Source: Xanthomarina gelatinilytica (lineage in GTDB: Bacteria > Bacteroidota > Bacteroidia > Flavobacteriales > Flavobacteriaceae). From it: a stretch of DNA of 64,000 nucleotides. Below are positions 5,668 through 14,699 of the stretch, in pieces. The notes below the pieces were generated by a model. The model had not been told where the DNA came from. It saw only the letters and a program-made list of their open reading frames with translations, and did no database searches. The stretch covers positions 1 through 64,000 of the forward strand of contig NZ_ANLA01000024.1 of the NCBI RefSeq assembly GCF_000348685.1. Reading direction: 5' to 3'. Position 1 is the first letter of the stretch. The number at the start of each line of letters is the position of its first letter. The position numbers and the translations under genes are program-made.

Positions 5668-6696
5668 TTATTGCTTTTTCAAGATCTTAACAATTCTGTT
5701 GTTTATAATCTCCGAAAGGTTCCACAAATACAGTTTTGGGTCTGTGGTACTGTAAAAGCAAACCAGTACAGCATCCAGCTCTTTATGATAGCTGGCAAAA
5801 CTTTGGTATCCTGGTACCCAACCTGCATGTTCGTATTTATACAACGAGGTGTAGAGGGCCTGTTGTTCTTGGGTGAGCAGCGTACCGTTGTTTAAAGCCT
5901 TCAAAAAGCTGCCCACGTCCTGTGCTGTGGCCAACATGCCTTGGTTATCTGCTTTTAAATCGAAAGGATGCCCTTGGTGATAACCACTCATTACCTGGTC
6001 CAAAGGCACCTGTTTTATGGAAGCATAGGTGTGGGATAGGTTCAAGGGTTGTAGTATCTGTTCTTGGATGTATCTAAAGTTATCGTAACCCAATGTCTTG
6101 TCCATGATTTTGTTAAGAAGTAGATAATTGGTGTTACAATATTCATAGGATTCTCCCGGTTTAAAATTGGCTGGTTGGTCCAAAATCAAGGACAAGCTTT
6201 CTTGATAGGTTTCTGTTGGTGAAGCCCAAAAGTTGGGCGTATCCGTAAAATTGGGAATGCCACTACGGTGTTGTAACAGCATCCTAAGGGTTATTTGCTG
6301 GGCGTATGCTACTCTGCCCACAAGTTCCGGCAAGTATTCGGCAAGGGTTTTGTCTAAAGACAAACGTCCTTCGCTCACCAATTTGGTAATTGCTACGGCA
6401 TCGTATAGTTTGCTTATACTGGCAATTTTAAACAGGGCATCGGCTTTGGCTGGGAGCTCCTTGGTTTTGTTATGCCAACCTGCTGTGTAGTGGATTGGTG
6501 GTTTGCCTGCTTGGTCCACATACACAATAATTCCGGAATAACCATAGTCCAGGGCTTGGTTTAGCTGTTCCTGAACGCTGTTTGGCAAGGGCAGTAGCCA
6601 TGCTTTTACCAAAAGCCAGGGAACAAAGAACAGAGAGGTAATACTGGCCATTATAAATGCCATGGAGAGTATCTGTTTAGTATTTGGCTTTTTCAT
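5668..6696 (-). CDS. membrane-anchored serine hydrolase (beta-lactamase/PBP-like family)
   Basis: A 342-residue class C beta-lactamase-like hydrolase. One N-terminal hydrophobic segment (about 10-35) acts as a signal anchor. The catalytic SxxK motif is S93-I-S-K96 (KIASISKLYDA), the second motif is Y187-C-N189, and H291-A-G293 takes the place of the KTG motif. HRSGIPNF is the typical segment after the SxxK helix. The family includes D-aminopeptidases, esterases and penicillin-binding proteins, so the substrate is open and beta-lactam resistance should not be assumed. It ends at the edge of the repeat tract and probably marks the start of the chromosomal backbone. Confidence 0.85.
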   Translation of the reverse strand: MKKPNTKQILSMAFIMASITSLFFVPWLLVKAWLLPLPNSVQEQLNQALDYGYSGIIVYVDQAGKPPIHYTAGWHNKTKELPAKADALFKIASISKLYDAVAITKLVSEGRLSLDKTLAEYLPELVGRVAYAQQITLRMLLQHRSGIPNFTDTPNFWASPTETYQESLSLILDQPANFKPGESYEYCNTNYLLLNKIMDKTLGYDNFRYIQEQILQPLNLSHTYASIKQVPLDQVMSGYHQGHPFDLKADNQGMLATAQDVGSFLKALNNGTLLTQEQQALYTSLYKYEHAGWVPGYQSFASYHKELDAVLVCFYSTTDPKLYLWNLSEIINNRIVKILKKQ

Positions 6697-7024
6697 GCTG
6701 TTTTGTCCCTTGTTGTGTGCCCGTAATGGGGATGGTGTTGCTTGACTGTTTTAAATATTTTATAAGGCAAGGTTATGGTAATACCCTATTCGGTTTTGGT
6801 TCATCTCGATTACAATATCAGATTGCTTTTCAACTATATCATTTAAATTATGGTGCTTTTTGCCATACATGTTTACAAAGATATCAAATTGCTGGAAATA
6901 TGTCTAAGGCCTTAAATATAGGCAAACTTAACATAGGTAGGGTTTAAGAGCTTTTATATTTTGCTTCGTTTTAAAATTATAACAATATGTCAGTTTGTTA
7001 TACATGGCATGTTAATTGACAGTC
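6697..7024. other. intergenic region without recognisable gene
   Basis: About 330 bp between divergent genes. An 87-codon frame here has no similarity to a family I know and is rich in Cys, Phe and Tyr, as expected of a chance frame. It presumably holds the two divergent promoters, but no strong match to TAnnTTTG was found. Confidence 0.6.
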
Positions 7025-8836
7025 ATGTCCCATAAACTTAAGCTTCCTATTACCAACAAACACATGCAGCATCTAAAAAGTAAAACCCAGGCCTATAAAA
7101 ACAAGAAAAACAAAGTCACCATGGCTCAAGCCTTTAAAACCATTATATGGCCTAGGCGCAACCTCGTATTTATTGGCTTGATCCTGATTGTGTTGAGCAG
7201 ATTGTCTAGTTTGGTATTGCCATGGAAAAGTAAAGCCTTGTTGGATGAGGTCATTCCAAATAAAGATTACGACCAACTGTATCAATTGTTACTTATTGTG
7301 GGCATCGCTATTTTGGTTCAGGCTGTTACCTCATTTTTGCTTACTAAAATCCTTAGTGTACAAGCACAATATTTAATAAGCGAATTACGTGCCCAAGTGC
7401 AAAAAAAAGTGCTTTCCCTTCCCATTGGTTTTTTCGATAATACCAAATCTGGGGAACTGGTATCCCGAATCATGACAGATGTTGAAGGCGTGAGAAACCT
7501 AATTGGAACCGGTTTGGTGCAAATGGTAGGAGGTAGTCTAACAGCTGTTATTTCTTTAATACTTTTAATTAATATTAGTTGGTCCATGACCCTTTTTGTG
7601 TTAGTGCCTGTGGCCATATTTGGTTACATTGCCTTAAAAGCCTTTGGTTATATCAGGCCTATATTTAGAACACGTAGCGTTATCAATGCACAAGTTACAG
7701 GACGATTAACTGAGACTTTGGCAGGAGTTAGGGTTATAAAAGCTTTTAATGCCGAAGCCCAGGAAAACAAAACCTTTGAAGTGGGTGTAGAGAGACTTTT
7801 TCAGAATGTGAAGAAAAGTTTGACTGCTACAGCTTTGATGACTAGTTCTTCCACGTTTTTATTGGGAATAGCCTCAACAGGAATTATGGGGATTGGAGGT
7901 TATAAAATCATGACAGGCGATTTAACGGTAGGGGATTTTTTATCCTTTACCTTGCTTTTGGGCTTTATGATTGCGCCTATTGTGCAAATGAGCAACATAG
8001 GAAGCCAGCTTACAGAAGCCCTTGCCGGTTTGGACAGAACCGAAGAACTGATGAACATGACAGCCGAAGAAGACCTGGAGCATCGCACTGTGATTCTGGA
8101 CAAAATAAACGGCGATTTGGAATTTCACGAGGTCTCTTTTGAGTATGAAGAAGGTAAAGAGGTCTTGCACAACATTAGTTTTCAGGCACCTTCGGGTTCG
8201 GTTGTGGCATTGGTGGGAAGTTCCGGTTCCGGGAAATCCACCATTGCTGGATTGGCAGCCACTTTTTTAAATCCGAAGTCTGGTAAAGTAACCATAGATC
8301 AACAGGATTTGTCCAAGGTCAATTTAAGCAGTTACCGTCAACATTTGGGAGTGGTCTTGCAAGACGAGTTTTTATTTGAAGGGACCATTAGGGAAAACAT
8401 ACTTTTTCCAAAACCTGATGCTACAGAAGCCCAATTGCAACATGCTGTTAATGCAGCTTATGTGAACGAGTTTACCGATAGGTTTCAAAACGGATTGGAT
8501 ACCCTTATAGGAGAACGTGGTGTAAAACTCTCTGGAGGACAAAGACAGCGCTTGGCCATTGCCAGGGCCATTTTGGCCGATCCGAAGATTATTATTTTGG
8601 ATGAAGCCACTTCCAACTTGGATACCGAAAGTGAAGGCTTGATTCAAAAAAGTTTAACAGAACTAACCAAAAACCGTACAACCCTTGTAATTGCCCACAG
8701 ATTGAGTACCATTAAGAAAGCAGACCAGATTTTGGTTATTGAATCCGGACGTATTGCTGAACGAGGCAACCACGATGAGCTTATTGAAAAACAAGGTCGT
8801 TATTACGATCTTTATACCTATCAGGCTAAGATTTAA
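7025..8836 (+). CDS. ABC exporter, fused permease and ATPase (MsbA/MDR type)
   Basis: A half-transporter of about 603 residues that would dimerise in the inner membrane to export lipids, drugs or peptides. Residues ~40-310 form the six-helix type I exporter domain, with the coupling segments GELVSRIMTDVEGVRN and ETLAGVRVIKAFNAE. The nucleotide-binding domain has Walker A GSSGSGKST, signature LSGGQRQR, Walker B IIILDEATS and H-loop IAHRLST. A TTG at 7016 is in frame, but the ATG at 7025 is the more likely start; ATG 7064 is also possible. It stands alone without a partner permease or membrane-fusion gene, so the substrate is unknown. Confidence 0.9.
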   Translation: MSHKLKLPITNKHMQHLKSKTQAYKNKKNKVTMAQAFKTIIWPRRNLVFIGLILIVLSRLSSLVLPWKSKALLDEVIPNKDYDQLYQLLLIVGIAILVQAVTSFLLTKILSVQAQYLISELRAQVQKKVLSLPIGFFDNTKSGELVSRIMTDVEGVRNLIGTGLVQMVGGSLTAVISLILLINISWSMTLFVLVPVAIFGYIALKAFGYIRPIFRTRSVINAQVTGRLTETLAGVRVIKAFNAEAQENKTFEVGVERLFQNVKKSLTATALMTSSSTFLLGIASTGIMGIGGYKIMTGDLTVGDFLSFTLLLGFMIAPIVQMSNIGSQLTEALAGLDRTEELMNMTAEEDLEHRTVILDKINGDLEFHEVSFEYEEGKEVLHNISFQAPSGSVVALVGSSGSGKSTIAGLAATFLNPKSGKVTIDQQDLSKVNLSSYRQHLGVVLQDEFLFEGTIRENILFPKPDATEAQLQHAVNAAYVNEFTDRFQNGLDTLIGERGVKLSGGQRQRLAIARAILADPKIIILDEATSNLDTESEGLIQKSLTELTKNRTTLVIAHRLSTIKKADQILVIESGRIAERGNHDELIEKQGRYYDLYTYQAKI

Positions 8837-8842
8837 TATGCG

Positions 8843-8850
8843 TATCTTTG
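8843..8850 (+). promoter_or_regulatory. TATCTTTG -7 promoter element for the DEAD-box-like gene
   Basis: It matches the Bacteroidota TAnnTTTG element just after the ABC gene stop. The TTG at 8848 that opens the longer frame is part of this promoter, so translation should begin at the ATG at 8869. Confidence 0.6.
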
Positions 8851-8868
8851 CCCAATAATGAATTACAG

Positions 8869-9483
8869 ATGCCTTTTAAAAAACTTATAGAACCTTTACA
8901 GGATGCTTTGAAATTTCAAGGATTTGAAGCGCCTTTACCGTTTCAGAAAAAAACACTTTCAAAAATAAAAAGTGGCAGGAACCTCTTTGGGATTGCACCT
9001 AAAGGGGCTGGAAAAACCACAGCCATGGTGCTGGGTGTGGTTCAAAACTTAAATGGGGAAGCGTTTGAAGATGCGCCTCGGGCCATTGTGTTTGCAAAAG
9101 ATAAGGAGGCTGTCTTGGAAATGTACCGTGAATTTAGAAGGTTTACTTCCAAAACCAATTTACGGGTATATTGTGTGTACGAGGAACATAATATCGATGC
9201 ACAACGTGACGATATTTACAATGGCATTGATATTTTAATAACCACACCCAAACGGTTTAACAAATTGTTTTTTATGAACAATGTAAACGTAAGAAAACTG
9301 CAAATGTTTGTGGTCGATGATGCCGAATTCCTGTTTCGGGGATCGCATTTAGCCGATGTATCCCGTCTTCCAGAAAGCCTCGAACGCTGTCAGTACCTGG
9401 TGTTTTCTACAACCTATGACAAACGGTTTAATCGATGGCAGGAACGTTTTATGTTCCATCCCCAAATGGTTAAGGGGTCATAA
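8869..9483 (+). CDS. single-domain DEAD/DEAH-box ATPase-like protein
   Basis: About 204 residues covering only the first RecA-like domain of a superfamily 2 helicase. Visible parts are a Q-motif-like GFEAPLPFQ, motif I APKGAGKTTA, motif Ia AIVFAKDKEAV, motif Ib TTPKRF, motif II VVDDAEF (DDAE instead of DEAD) and motif III FSTTYD (instead of SAT). The C-terminal helicase domain needed for unwinding is missing, and the next gene is unrelated. Similar short proteins occur in Flavobacteriaceae. It may bind RNA and ATP without helicase activity; that is inference. Confidence 0.8.
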   Translation: MPFKKLIEPLQDALKFQGFEAPLPFQKKTLSKIKSGRNLFGIAPKGAGKTTAMVLGVVQNLNGEAFEDAPRAIVFAKDKEAVLEMYREFRRFTSKTNLRVYCVYEEHNIDAQRDDIYNGIDILITTPKRFNKLFFMNNVNVRKLQMFVVDDAEFLFRGSHLADVSRLPESLERCQYLVFSTTYDKRFNRWQERFMFHPQMVKGS

Positions 9484-9520
9484 TATCTTTTAATGGGATT
9501 TTTTTATCTGTTTAAAGTTG

Positions 9521-9528
9521 TATCTTTA
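9521..9528 (+). promoter_or_regulatory. TATCTTTA -7-like promoter element for adh
   Basis: A near match to TAnnTTTG 24 bp before the alcohol dehydrogenase ATG. Confidence 0.45.
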
Positions 9529-9551
9529 AATGCAATTTAAAACATTCATAC

Positions 9552-10562
9552 ATGATGAGAACCGTAAAAGGCTATGCTGCCCTAAAGCCTGGGGCAACTC
9601 TGGAAAGCCACACATATGAACTCCCTGAAATAGCAGCCGATCAAGTAGATATCAAAGTGCATTATTGTGGCATTTGCCATTCCGATTTGAGTATGATACA
9701 CAACGATTGGGGAACGTCGGAATATCCACTTGTTCCTGGACATGAAATTGTAGGGGAAATTGTTTCGGTTGGCAAGGAAGTAAAAAGTTTAAAAGTAGGC
9801 GATAAGGTAGGCTTGGGTTGGTTTTCTGGATCTTGTATGCACTGTCAGCAGTGTATGGATGGAAGTCAGCATTTGTGTCAAACTGCCCAGCAAACCATTG
9901 TGGGAAGACATGGAGGATTTGCCGATTATGTTCGTGGACATTGGTCTTGGGCCATCCCTTTACCCAAAGATATAGATATGGCCAAAGCTGGTCCTTTGTT
10001 ATGTGGTGGTATTACGGTTTTTAACCCCATTATCCTGGCAGATGTAAAACCTACAGATCGTGTGGGTGTTATTGGCATAGGAGGATTGGGGCACATGGCC
10101 TTGAAGTTCTTGAAAGCTTGGGGTTGTGAAGTGTTTGCTTTTACATCCCATCCAGAAAAAAAAGAACAGATTTTAAACATGGGAGCTACCAAAGTGATAG
10201 ATTCCACCAATCCCGACGAGTTAAAGGACATTCAAGGACGTTTAAACTTTATATTAAACACCACCAATGTCACTTTGGATTGGAATTCCTTTTTAAAAAC
10301 CTTGGCACCCAAAGGACGCCTCCATAATGTTGGTGCTGTCCTGGAACCACTGGCCATACCGGCGTTTTCCCTGATAGGGGGAGAGAAATCGGTTGCTGGA
10401 AGTCCCTTGGGAAGCATTGCTTTAACAAGAACCATGTTGGATTTTTGTGTTAGACACGATATTTACCCAACTGTGGAGGAGTTTAACATGGATGAGGTAA
10501 ACAAGGCCATCAAACACTTGGAAGATGGCAAGGCACGTTATAGAATTGTATTAAAAGCTTAA
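9552..10562 (+). CDS. zinc-dependent NAD(P) alcohol dehydrogenase (YahK/cinnamyl-ADH type)
   Basis: A 336-residue medium-chain dehydrogenase that interconverts aldehydes and alcohols in the cytosol. Catalytic zinc ligands are in CGICHSDL and GHEIVGE. The structural zinc site is GSCMHCQQCMDGSQHLC. The nucleotide fold is GIGGLGHMALKFLKAWG. Length and the CGICHSD/GHEIVG pair fit the YahK/CAD subfamily, which is NADPH-dependent with broad aldehyde range. ATG 9552 and 9555 are adjacent alternatives. It ends 9 bp before the histidine kinase gene, so the three genes may be cotranscribed. Confidence 0.9.
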   Translation: MMRTVKGYAALKPGATLESHTYELPEIAADQVDIKVHYCGICHSDLSMIHNDWGTSEYPLVPGHEIVGEIVSVGKEVKSLKVGDKVGLGWFSGSCMHCQQCMDGSQHLCQTAQQTIVGRHGGFADYVRGHWSWAIPLPKDIDMAKAGPLLCGGITVFNPIILADVKPTDRVGVIGIGGLGHMALKFLKAWGCEVFAFTSHPEKKEQILNMGATKVIDSTNPDELKDIQGRLNFILNTTNVTLDWNSFLKTLAPKGRLHNVGAVLEPLAIPAFSLIGGEKSVAGSPLGSIALTRTMLDFCVRHDIYPTVEEFNMDEVNKAIKHLEDGKARYRIVLKA

Positions 10563-10571
10563 ACCTAACAC

Positions 10572-11672
10572 ATGTCGCCATTAATTTCAGCAGAGGATAA
10601 ATTAAGAGAACGTATTAAGGAACTTACCTGTTTGTACAATGTAAGTTCTTATATAGCCAATTCTGATCTTGATAACTTGGAGCCAACTTGGCAAGCCATA
10701 GTTTACAGTCTTCAAGAAGCTATAAGATATCCTGAAGAAGCTTCGGTGGAACTACGAATTGAAGATAAATTAATTTCTGCAGGGGATTATCCAGAAGATA
10801 AAGTAATTATCCTCTCCGCAATTAAGGTCTTTAACAAACCCATAGGCTCCATTCAAGTTGGTTATTCAAAGTTAAAATACAACGAAAACAGTTTTTTAAA
10901 TGAAGAGATTCAGCTGTTAAATAATATTGCTTTGGAAATTGGCAACCTGTTTGAGCGTAAACAAATCATTGAAAGTGAAGCCTTGGCAAAAAGGCAAATA
11001 GAACGTGCCGATAGATTGGGGATTTTAGGTGAAATTACAGCTGGAATTGCCCATGAACTGAATACACCTTTGGCAAACATTTTAGGCTACACCGAATTGC
11101 TGAAAGACCAATTTAAGGACAACCCATCCGTATTGAACGATTTGGATAAAATAATTCATAGTGCCATTTTTTCCAGGGAAGTGGTTAAAAAACTCATGTT
11201 TTTTTCCTGCGATATGCCCCAACAAATGGAATTGAGAAACATGGTGCCTATTATTAAAGATGCCATAGGACTCTTAAACCCTAATTTCAAAAAAAAAGAA
11301 CTGCATTGTCACCTGGACATCTCAAAAGACAAGATTATGTTGCGGGTGGATGCCATTCAGTTAACGCAAGTAATATTCAATTTGGTTATTAACGCCATTT
11401 ACTTTTCGCCCAAGCAAGGAAAGATTACAGTTATGGTAAAGGATACTGAAAGCCAAGTGATTTTAAAGATTTCAGATGAAGGTCCAGGCATTCAAAAAAA
11501 GGATTTCGATCATGTGTTCAACCCCTTTTTCACCACAAAACCAGTAGGCGAAGGGTCTGGCCTAGGTTTGAGTGTGGTACATGGTATTGTAAAAAGTCAT
11601 AAAGGCTCCATAAAATTCGAGCCCAATCAACCAAAAGGAACTATTTTTACCATCACATTACCAAAAAATTAA
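10572..11672 (+). CDS. cytoplasmic sensor histidine kinase of an NtrB/NtrC-type pair
   Basis: A 366-residue kinase without transmembrane helices. Residues ~15-130 form a GAF-like sensor domain. The HisKA box GIAHELNTPLANILGY has phosphoacceptor H161. The HATPase domain has N box NLVINAIYFSP, G1 DEGPGI, F box FNPFFTT and G2 GSGLGLSVVHGIV. It is followed 3 bp later by its cognate response regulator. The soluble sensor and the sigma-54 partner suggest that it reads an internal signal such as nitrogen or redox status. The signal itself is not visible in the sequence. Confidence 0.88.
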   Translation: MSPLISAEDKLRERIKELTCLYNVSSYIANSDLDNLEPTWQAIVYSLQEAIRYPEEASVELRIEDKLISAGDYPEDKVIILSAIKVFNKPIGSIQVGYSKLKYNENSFLNEEIQLLNNIALEIGNLFERKQIIESEALAKRQIERADRLGILGEITAGIAHELNTPLANILGYTELLKDQFKDNPSVLNDLDKIIHSAIFSREVVKKLMFFSCDMPQQMELRNMVPIIKDAIGLLNPNFKKKELHCHLDISKDKIMLRVDAIQLTQVIFNLVINAIYFSPKQGKITVMVKDTESQVILKISDEGPGIQKKDFDHVFNPFFTTKPVGEGSGLGLSVVHGIVKSHKGSIKFEPNQPKGTIFTITLPKN

Positions 11673-11675
11673 TCT

Positions 11676-12998
11676 ATGGGTTTGAATAAAGAAAATATCT
11701 TATTGGTGGACGATGATGTGCATATCCTGGAATTGTTGCAGCGTCACTTACAAGCTTTAAATTACCATACTTATAAAGCCATTTCTGTAAAGGAAGCGAT
11801 AGAAATATTAAAGGACAAATCCATTGATTTATTGATTACAGACCTTAAAATGCCAGGAGTGGATGGCTTGGAACTGGTAAAATATGTGTCTGAACACTAT
11901 CCAGACATTCCCAAATTGGTGGTAACGGGTTACCCTTCGATAGATGGAGCTTTGGAAGCCATGAAATCTGGCGTTATGGATTATTTAACCAAACCATTTA
12001 CTAAAGAGGAACTTAAAAAAGCTGTAGAAAAATCACTTGCATTAAAGCCCAAAAAACAAAAACAAACCCAAAAAGAAACCACCTCTGTGGCTTATGGCGA
12101 ATTGATAGGCAATTCTGAAGCCATTAACAAGGTTACAGAAGTTATAGAACGTGTTAAAAACAACAAAGCAACCGTTTTTATATCTGGCGAAAGTGGTACA
12201 GGTAAAGAGCTTGTAGCGCGATCCATACATTATATGGGACAGTTTGCCAGAGCCCCTTTTATTGCTGTAAACTGTGGTTCCATCCCGGAAAACCTCTTGG
12301 AGGCCGAATTGTTTGGTTACACCAAAGGGGCTTTTACTGGAGCCAACGAAAATAGAAATGGTTTTTTTCAAGCTGCAAACAAAGGAACCCTGTTTTTGGA
12401 TGAAATTGGCAATGCTTCCATGGCAACTCAATTAAGGTTGCTTCGGGTACTTCAAGAAAAGGAAGTGACAAGGGTTGGATCACAAAAAACCGAAAAAGTG
12501 GACGTAAGAGTGATTGCGGCAACAAATATTGACTTAAAGGAACTGATAGAGAAAGGAAAGTTTAGGGAAGATTTGTATTATAGGTTAACCGTTGTGCAAA
12601 TAACCGTGCCACCACTTCGCGAACGTACTGAGGACATCAAGTTGCTAACCGAAAAGTTTCTGCTTAAATATGGAGTGGAATACAAAGACCGTTTGATTAG
12701 CATAACCCCAGAGGCACTAAGCGTATTGGAGCGTTATTCTTGGCCTGGAAATATTAGGGAGTTGGAAAATGTGTTGCAACAGGCTGTTATCATGTGCGAT
12801 AAACAGGTAGAAATAAAAGACCTTCCTGAACATTTAAAATATCAAATCAATTTTTCGGAAAACGAAACACAGCTTCCTTTAAGGGAAGTGGAAAAACAAC
12901 ATATCCTAAAAGTATTGGCTGCAACAAACAATAATAAAACACAAGCAGCAAAAATTCTTCAAATAGATAGAAAGACCCTTAGTGAAAAAATCAAATAA
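11676..12998 (+). CDS. NtrC-family sigma-54-dependent response regulator
   Basis: A 440-residue activator. The receiver domain (1-120) has acidic residues D12-D14 and phosphoacceptor D56. The AAA+ domain (~140-380) has Walker A GESGTGKE, the sigma-54 contact loop GAFTGA, Walker B GTLFLDEIG and the arginine-finger region. The C-terminal Fis-type helix-turn-helix is NNNKTQAAKILQIDRKTL. The complete GAFTGA loop means it should open sigma-54 promoters. A dyad and a -24/-12-like promoter lie immediately downstream, ahead of the glutamate dehydrogenase operon, which is its most likely target. The protein ends shortly after the recognition helix. Confidence 0.9.
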   Translation: MGLNKENILLVDDDVHILELLQRHLQALNYHTYKAISVKEAIEILKDKSIDLLITDLKMPGVDGLELVKYVSEHYPDIPKLVVTGYPSIDGALEAMKSGVMDYLTKPFTKEELKKAVEKSLALKPKKQKQTQKETTSVAYGELIGNSEAINKVTEVIERVKNNKATVFISGESGTGKELVARSIHYMGQFARAPFIAVNCGSIPENLLEAELFGYTKGAFTGANENRNGFFQAANKGTLFLDEIGNASMATQLRLLRVLQEKEVTRVGSQKTEKVDVRVIAATNIDLKELIEKGKFREDLYYRLTVVQITVPPLRERTEDIKLLTEKFLLKYGVEYKDRLISITPEALSVLERYSWPGNIRELENVLQQAVIMCDKQVEIKDLPEHLKYQINFSENETQLPLREVEKQHILKVLAATNNNKTQAAKILQIDRKTLSEKIK

Positions 12999-13033
12999 CA
13001 TCAGGTTTTTTATCTGTGTAATTATTCCCCAAG

Positions 13034-13050
13034 TGGGTAAATATTACCCA
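13034..13050. promoter_or_regulatory. dyad TGGGTAA-ATA-TTACCCA, candidate activator (UAS) site
   Basis: A perfect 7+3+7 inverted repeat about 110 bp upstream of the -12 element at 13152. This is the usual position of NtrC-family enhancer sites. It lies between the activator gene and its presumed target operon. Confidence 0.55.
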
Positions 13051-13139
13051 ACACCTTCATGTGACCTTATTTTATTTATTCTTATTAATGTGTTGATTAT
13101 AAGTAAGTTATAAATTAATTTGTTTAAAATTAGTAAAGT

Positions 13140-13155
13140 TGGCACAAGTGTTGTC
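13140..13155 (+). promoter_or_regulatory. sigma-54-type -24/-12 promoter
   Basis: TGGCAC-AAGTG-TTGTC matches the consensus TGGCACN5TTGC with correct GG-to-GY spacing (GC at -12 is GT here). It lies about 30 bp before the ATG of the small Cys protein that starts the gdh operon. Confidence 0.6.
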
Positions 13156-13183
13156 TATAGTGGCATGAATTAAAAACTAATTT

Positions 13184-13378
13184 ATGAATACTATGGATAG
13201 AAGTTTGTGTAGGACGTGCAGGCATGTAGAATCCTGTAGTTTAACATCAAACAAAAGCTTTATTTGGTCTTGTAGCGAATATGAATTGGCTGAAGACACG
13301 AAAACAAACATCAAACCCCAAACATTAACACAAGAGTTTCTTGCAGCCACAGAAAAAAGAGCTGTAGAACTTATTTAA
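13184..13378 (+). CDS. small cysteine-rich protein, first gene of the gdh operon
   Basis: A 64-residue cytoplasmic protein with C9-R-T-C12, C18 and C30 in the first half (CRTCRHVESC...WSC). This spacing resembles a small zinc-binding or redox knuckle. The C-terminal half is polar and helical (TQEFLAATEKRAVELI). I do not recognise a named family. It starts about 30 bp after the sigma-54-like promoter and ends 10 bp before glutamate dehydrogenase, so it is very probably made together with that enzyme. A regulatory or metal/redox role is a guess. Confidence 0.75.
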   Translation: MNTMDRSLCRTCRHVESCSLTSNKSFIWSCSEYELAEDTKTNIKPQTLTQEFLAATEKRAVELI

Positions 13379-13388
13379 TTTTAATACA

Positions 13389-14684
13389 ATGACATTGACA
13401 AAGGAGTTAAAACAAAAACAACAACCAAAGCAAGGCATGTTAGAGAATGTTATGAAACAGTTTAATGCTGCTGCTGAGTTGGTTGACCTAAACCCAAATA
13501 TTAAAAAAATACTTGAGGTTACAAACAATGAATTGATCATTCATTTCCCAGTAAGGATGGATAATGGCGATGTGGAAGTTTTTAAAGGCTATCGTGTACA
13601 GCACAATAACGCTTTAGGACCATACAAAGGTGGATTGAGATACCATCCAACCATTGACATAGATTCTGTAAAAGCTTTGGCTATGTGGATGACCTGGAAA
13701 ACATCTTTGGCAGGATTGCCTTATGGTGGAGCCAAAGGAGGGATTCAAATAGATCCTAAAAAATATTCCAATGCAGAGTTAGAGCGTATTACAAGACGTT
13801 TTACCTATGCTTTGGGTGAAAACATTGGACCGGAACACGATATTCCAGCTCCAGATGTTAATACCAATGCGCAAACCATGGCTTGGATTGCAGATACTTA
13901 CATGTCTACAAAAGGACCATCGGAACGTTCTAAAAACCAACACGTGGTAACCGGTAAACCTATAGGTTCTGGAGGACTGGAAGGAAGAGACAGAGCCACT
14001 GGTTTTGGTGTGTTCTTAACCATCAAAAATTGGGCAGAGCATAAAAAAATAGATTTAAAAGGAAAAACGTTTATCGTTCAAGGTTTTGGAAATGTTGGGT
14101 ATTGGGCTGCACACTTCCTTGAAAAAGAAGGCGCTAAAATGGTTGGAGTGCAAGATGCTTTTGGAACCATTGCAAACCCTGAAGGCATTTCAGTAGAGGA
14201 ATTAATGGATTTTTCAAAAAGCAACAACGGAAACTTTGTAGGATATCCTAAATCTACATCGGTAGCCAAAGAAGATTTCTTTGCCTTGGATTGTGACATT
14301 TGTATTCCAGCTGCGCTTGGAAACCAAATTACCGAAGAAAATGCGCATCAAATTAAAGCCTTTTTAGTAGCAGAAGGAGCCAATGGCCCAACAACTGTAG
14401 AGGCAGAGCAAATACTGTTAAGTAGAGGAATAGAAGTCATCCCGGACATTCTGTGTAATTCTGGAGGTGTTATTGGAAGTTATTTTGAATGGCTTCAAAA
14501 CCGAAATGGTGAGTTATGGGAACTTGATGAGATTTTGGCCAAGCTGACTAAAAAAATGGCAGAAGTTTTCAAGAGAGTTTTAAAAACATCGGAAGAGAAA
14601 AGTTTGGATATGCGTTCAGCAGCTTATGTGATAGCCATAGAGCGAATTGAAAAAGCATACATACAAAGAGGTATTTTCCCTTAA
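13389..14684 (+). CDS. gdhA: glutamate dehydrogenase (Glu/Leu/Phe/Val dehydrogenase family)
   Basis: A 431-residue enzyme converting glutamate to 2-oxoglutarate and ammonium, or the reverse, in the cytosol. Visible motifs are the substrate region GPYKGGLRYHP, catalytic K116 in LPYGGAKGGI, the DIPAPDVNT segment and the nucleotide fold VQGFGNVGYWAA. The length fits the hexameric NAD(P)-dependent subfamily of Bacteroidota rather than the ~450-residue classical GdhA. It sits inside a probable sigma-54 operon next to an NtrC-type pair, which supports a role in nitrogen assimilation or glutamate breakdown. Coenzyme preference cannot be judged. Confidence 0.92.
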   Translation: MTLTKELKQKQQPKQGMLENVMKQFNAAAELVDLNPNIKKILEVTNNELIIHFPVRMDNGDVEVFKGYRVQHNNALGPYKGGLRYHPTIDIDSVKALAMWMTWKTSLAGLPYGGAKGGIQIDPKKYSNAELERITRRFTYALGENIGPEHDIPAPDVNTNAQTMAWIADTYMSTKGPSERSKNQHVVTGKPIGSGGLEGRDRATGFGVFLTIKNWAEHKKIDLKGKTFIVQGFGNVGYWAAHFLEKEGAKMVGVQDAFGTIANPEGISVEELMDFSKSNNGNFVGYPKSTSVAKEDFFALDCDICIPAALGNQITEENAHQIKAFLVAEGANGPTTVEAEQILLSRGIEVIPDILCNSGGVIGSYFEWLQNRNGELWELDEILAKLTKKMAEVFKRVLKTSEEKSLDMRSAAYVIAIERIEKAYIQRGIFP

Positions 14685-14699
14685 AAATTAATTGATATT

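Noticed and set aside
5668-6696. Serine hydrolase as an antibiotic-resistance beta-lactamase
   Set aside because: It has H-A-G in place of K-T-G and a membrane anchor; the wider family is mostly esterases and peptidases.
6684-6947. 87-codon frame between the hydrolase and ABC genes
   Set aside because: Composition is that of random AT-rich DNA and it overlaps the start of the hydrolase gene.
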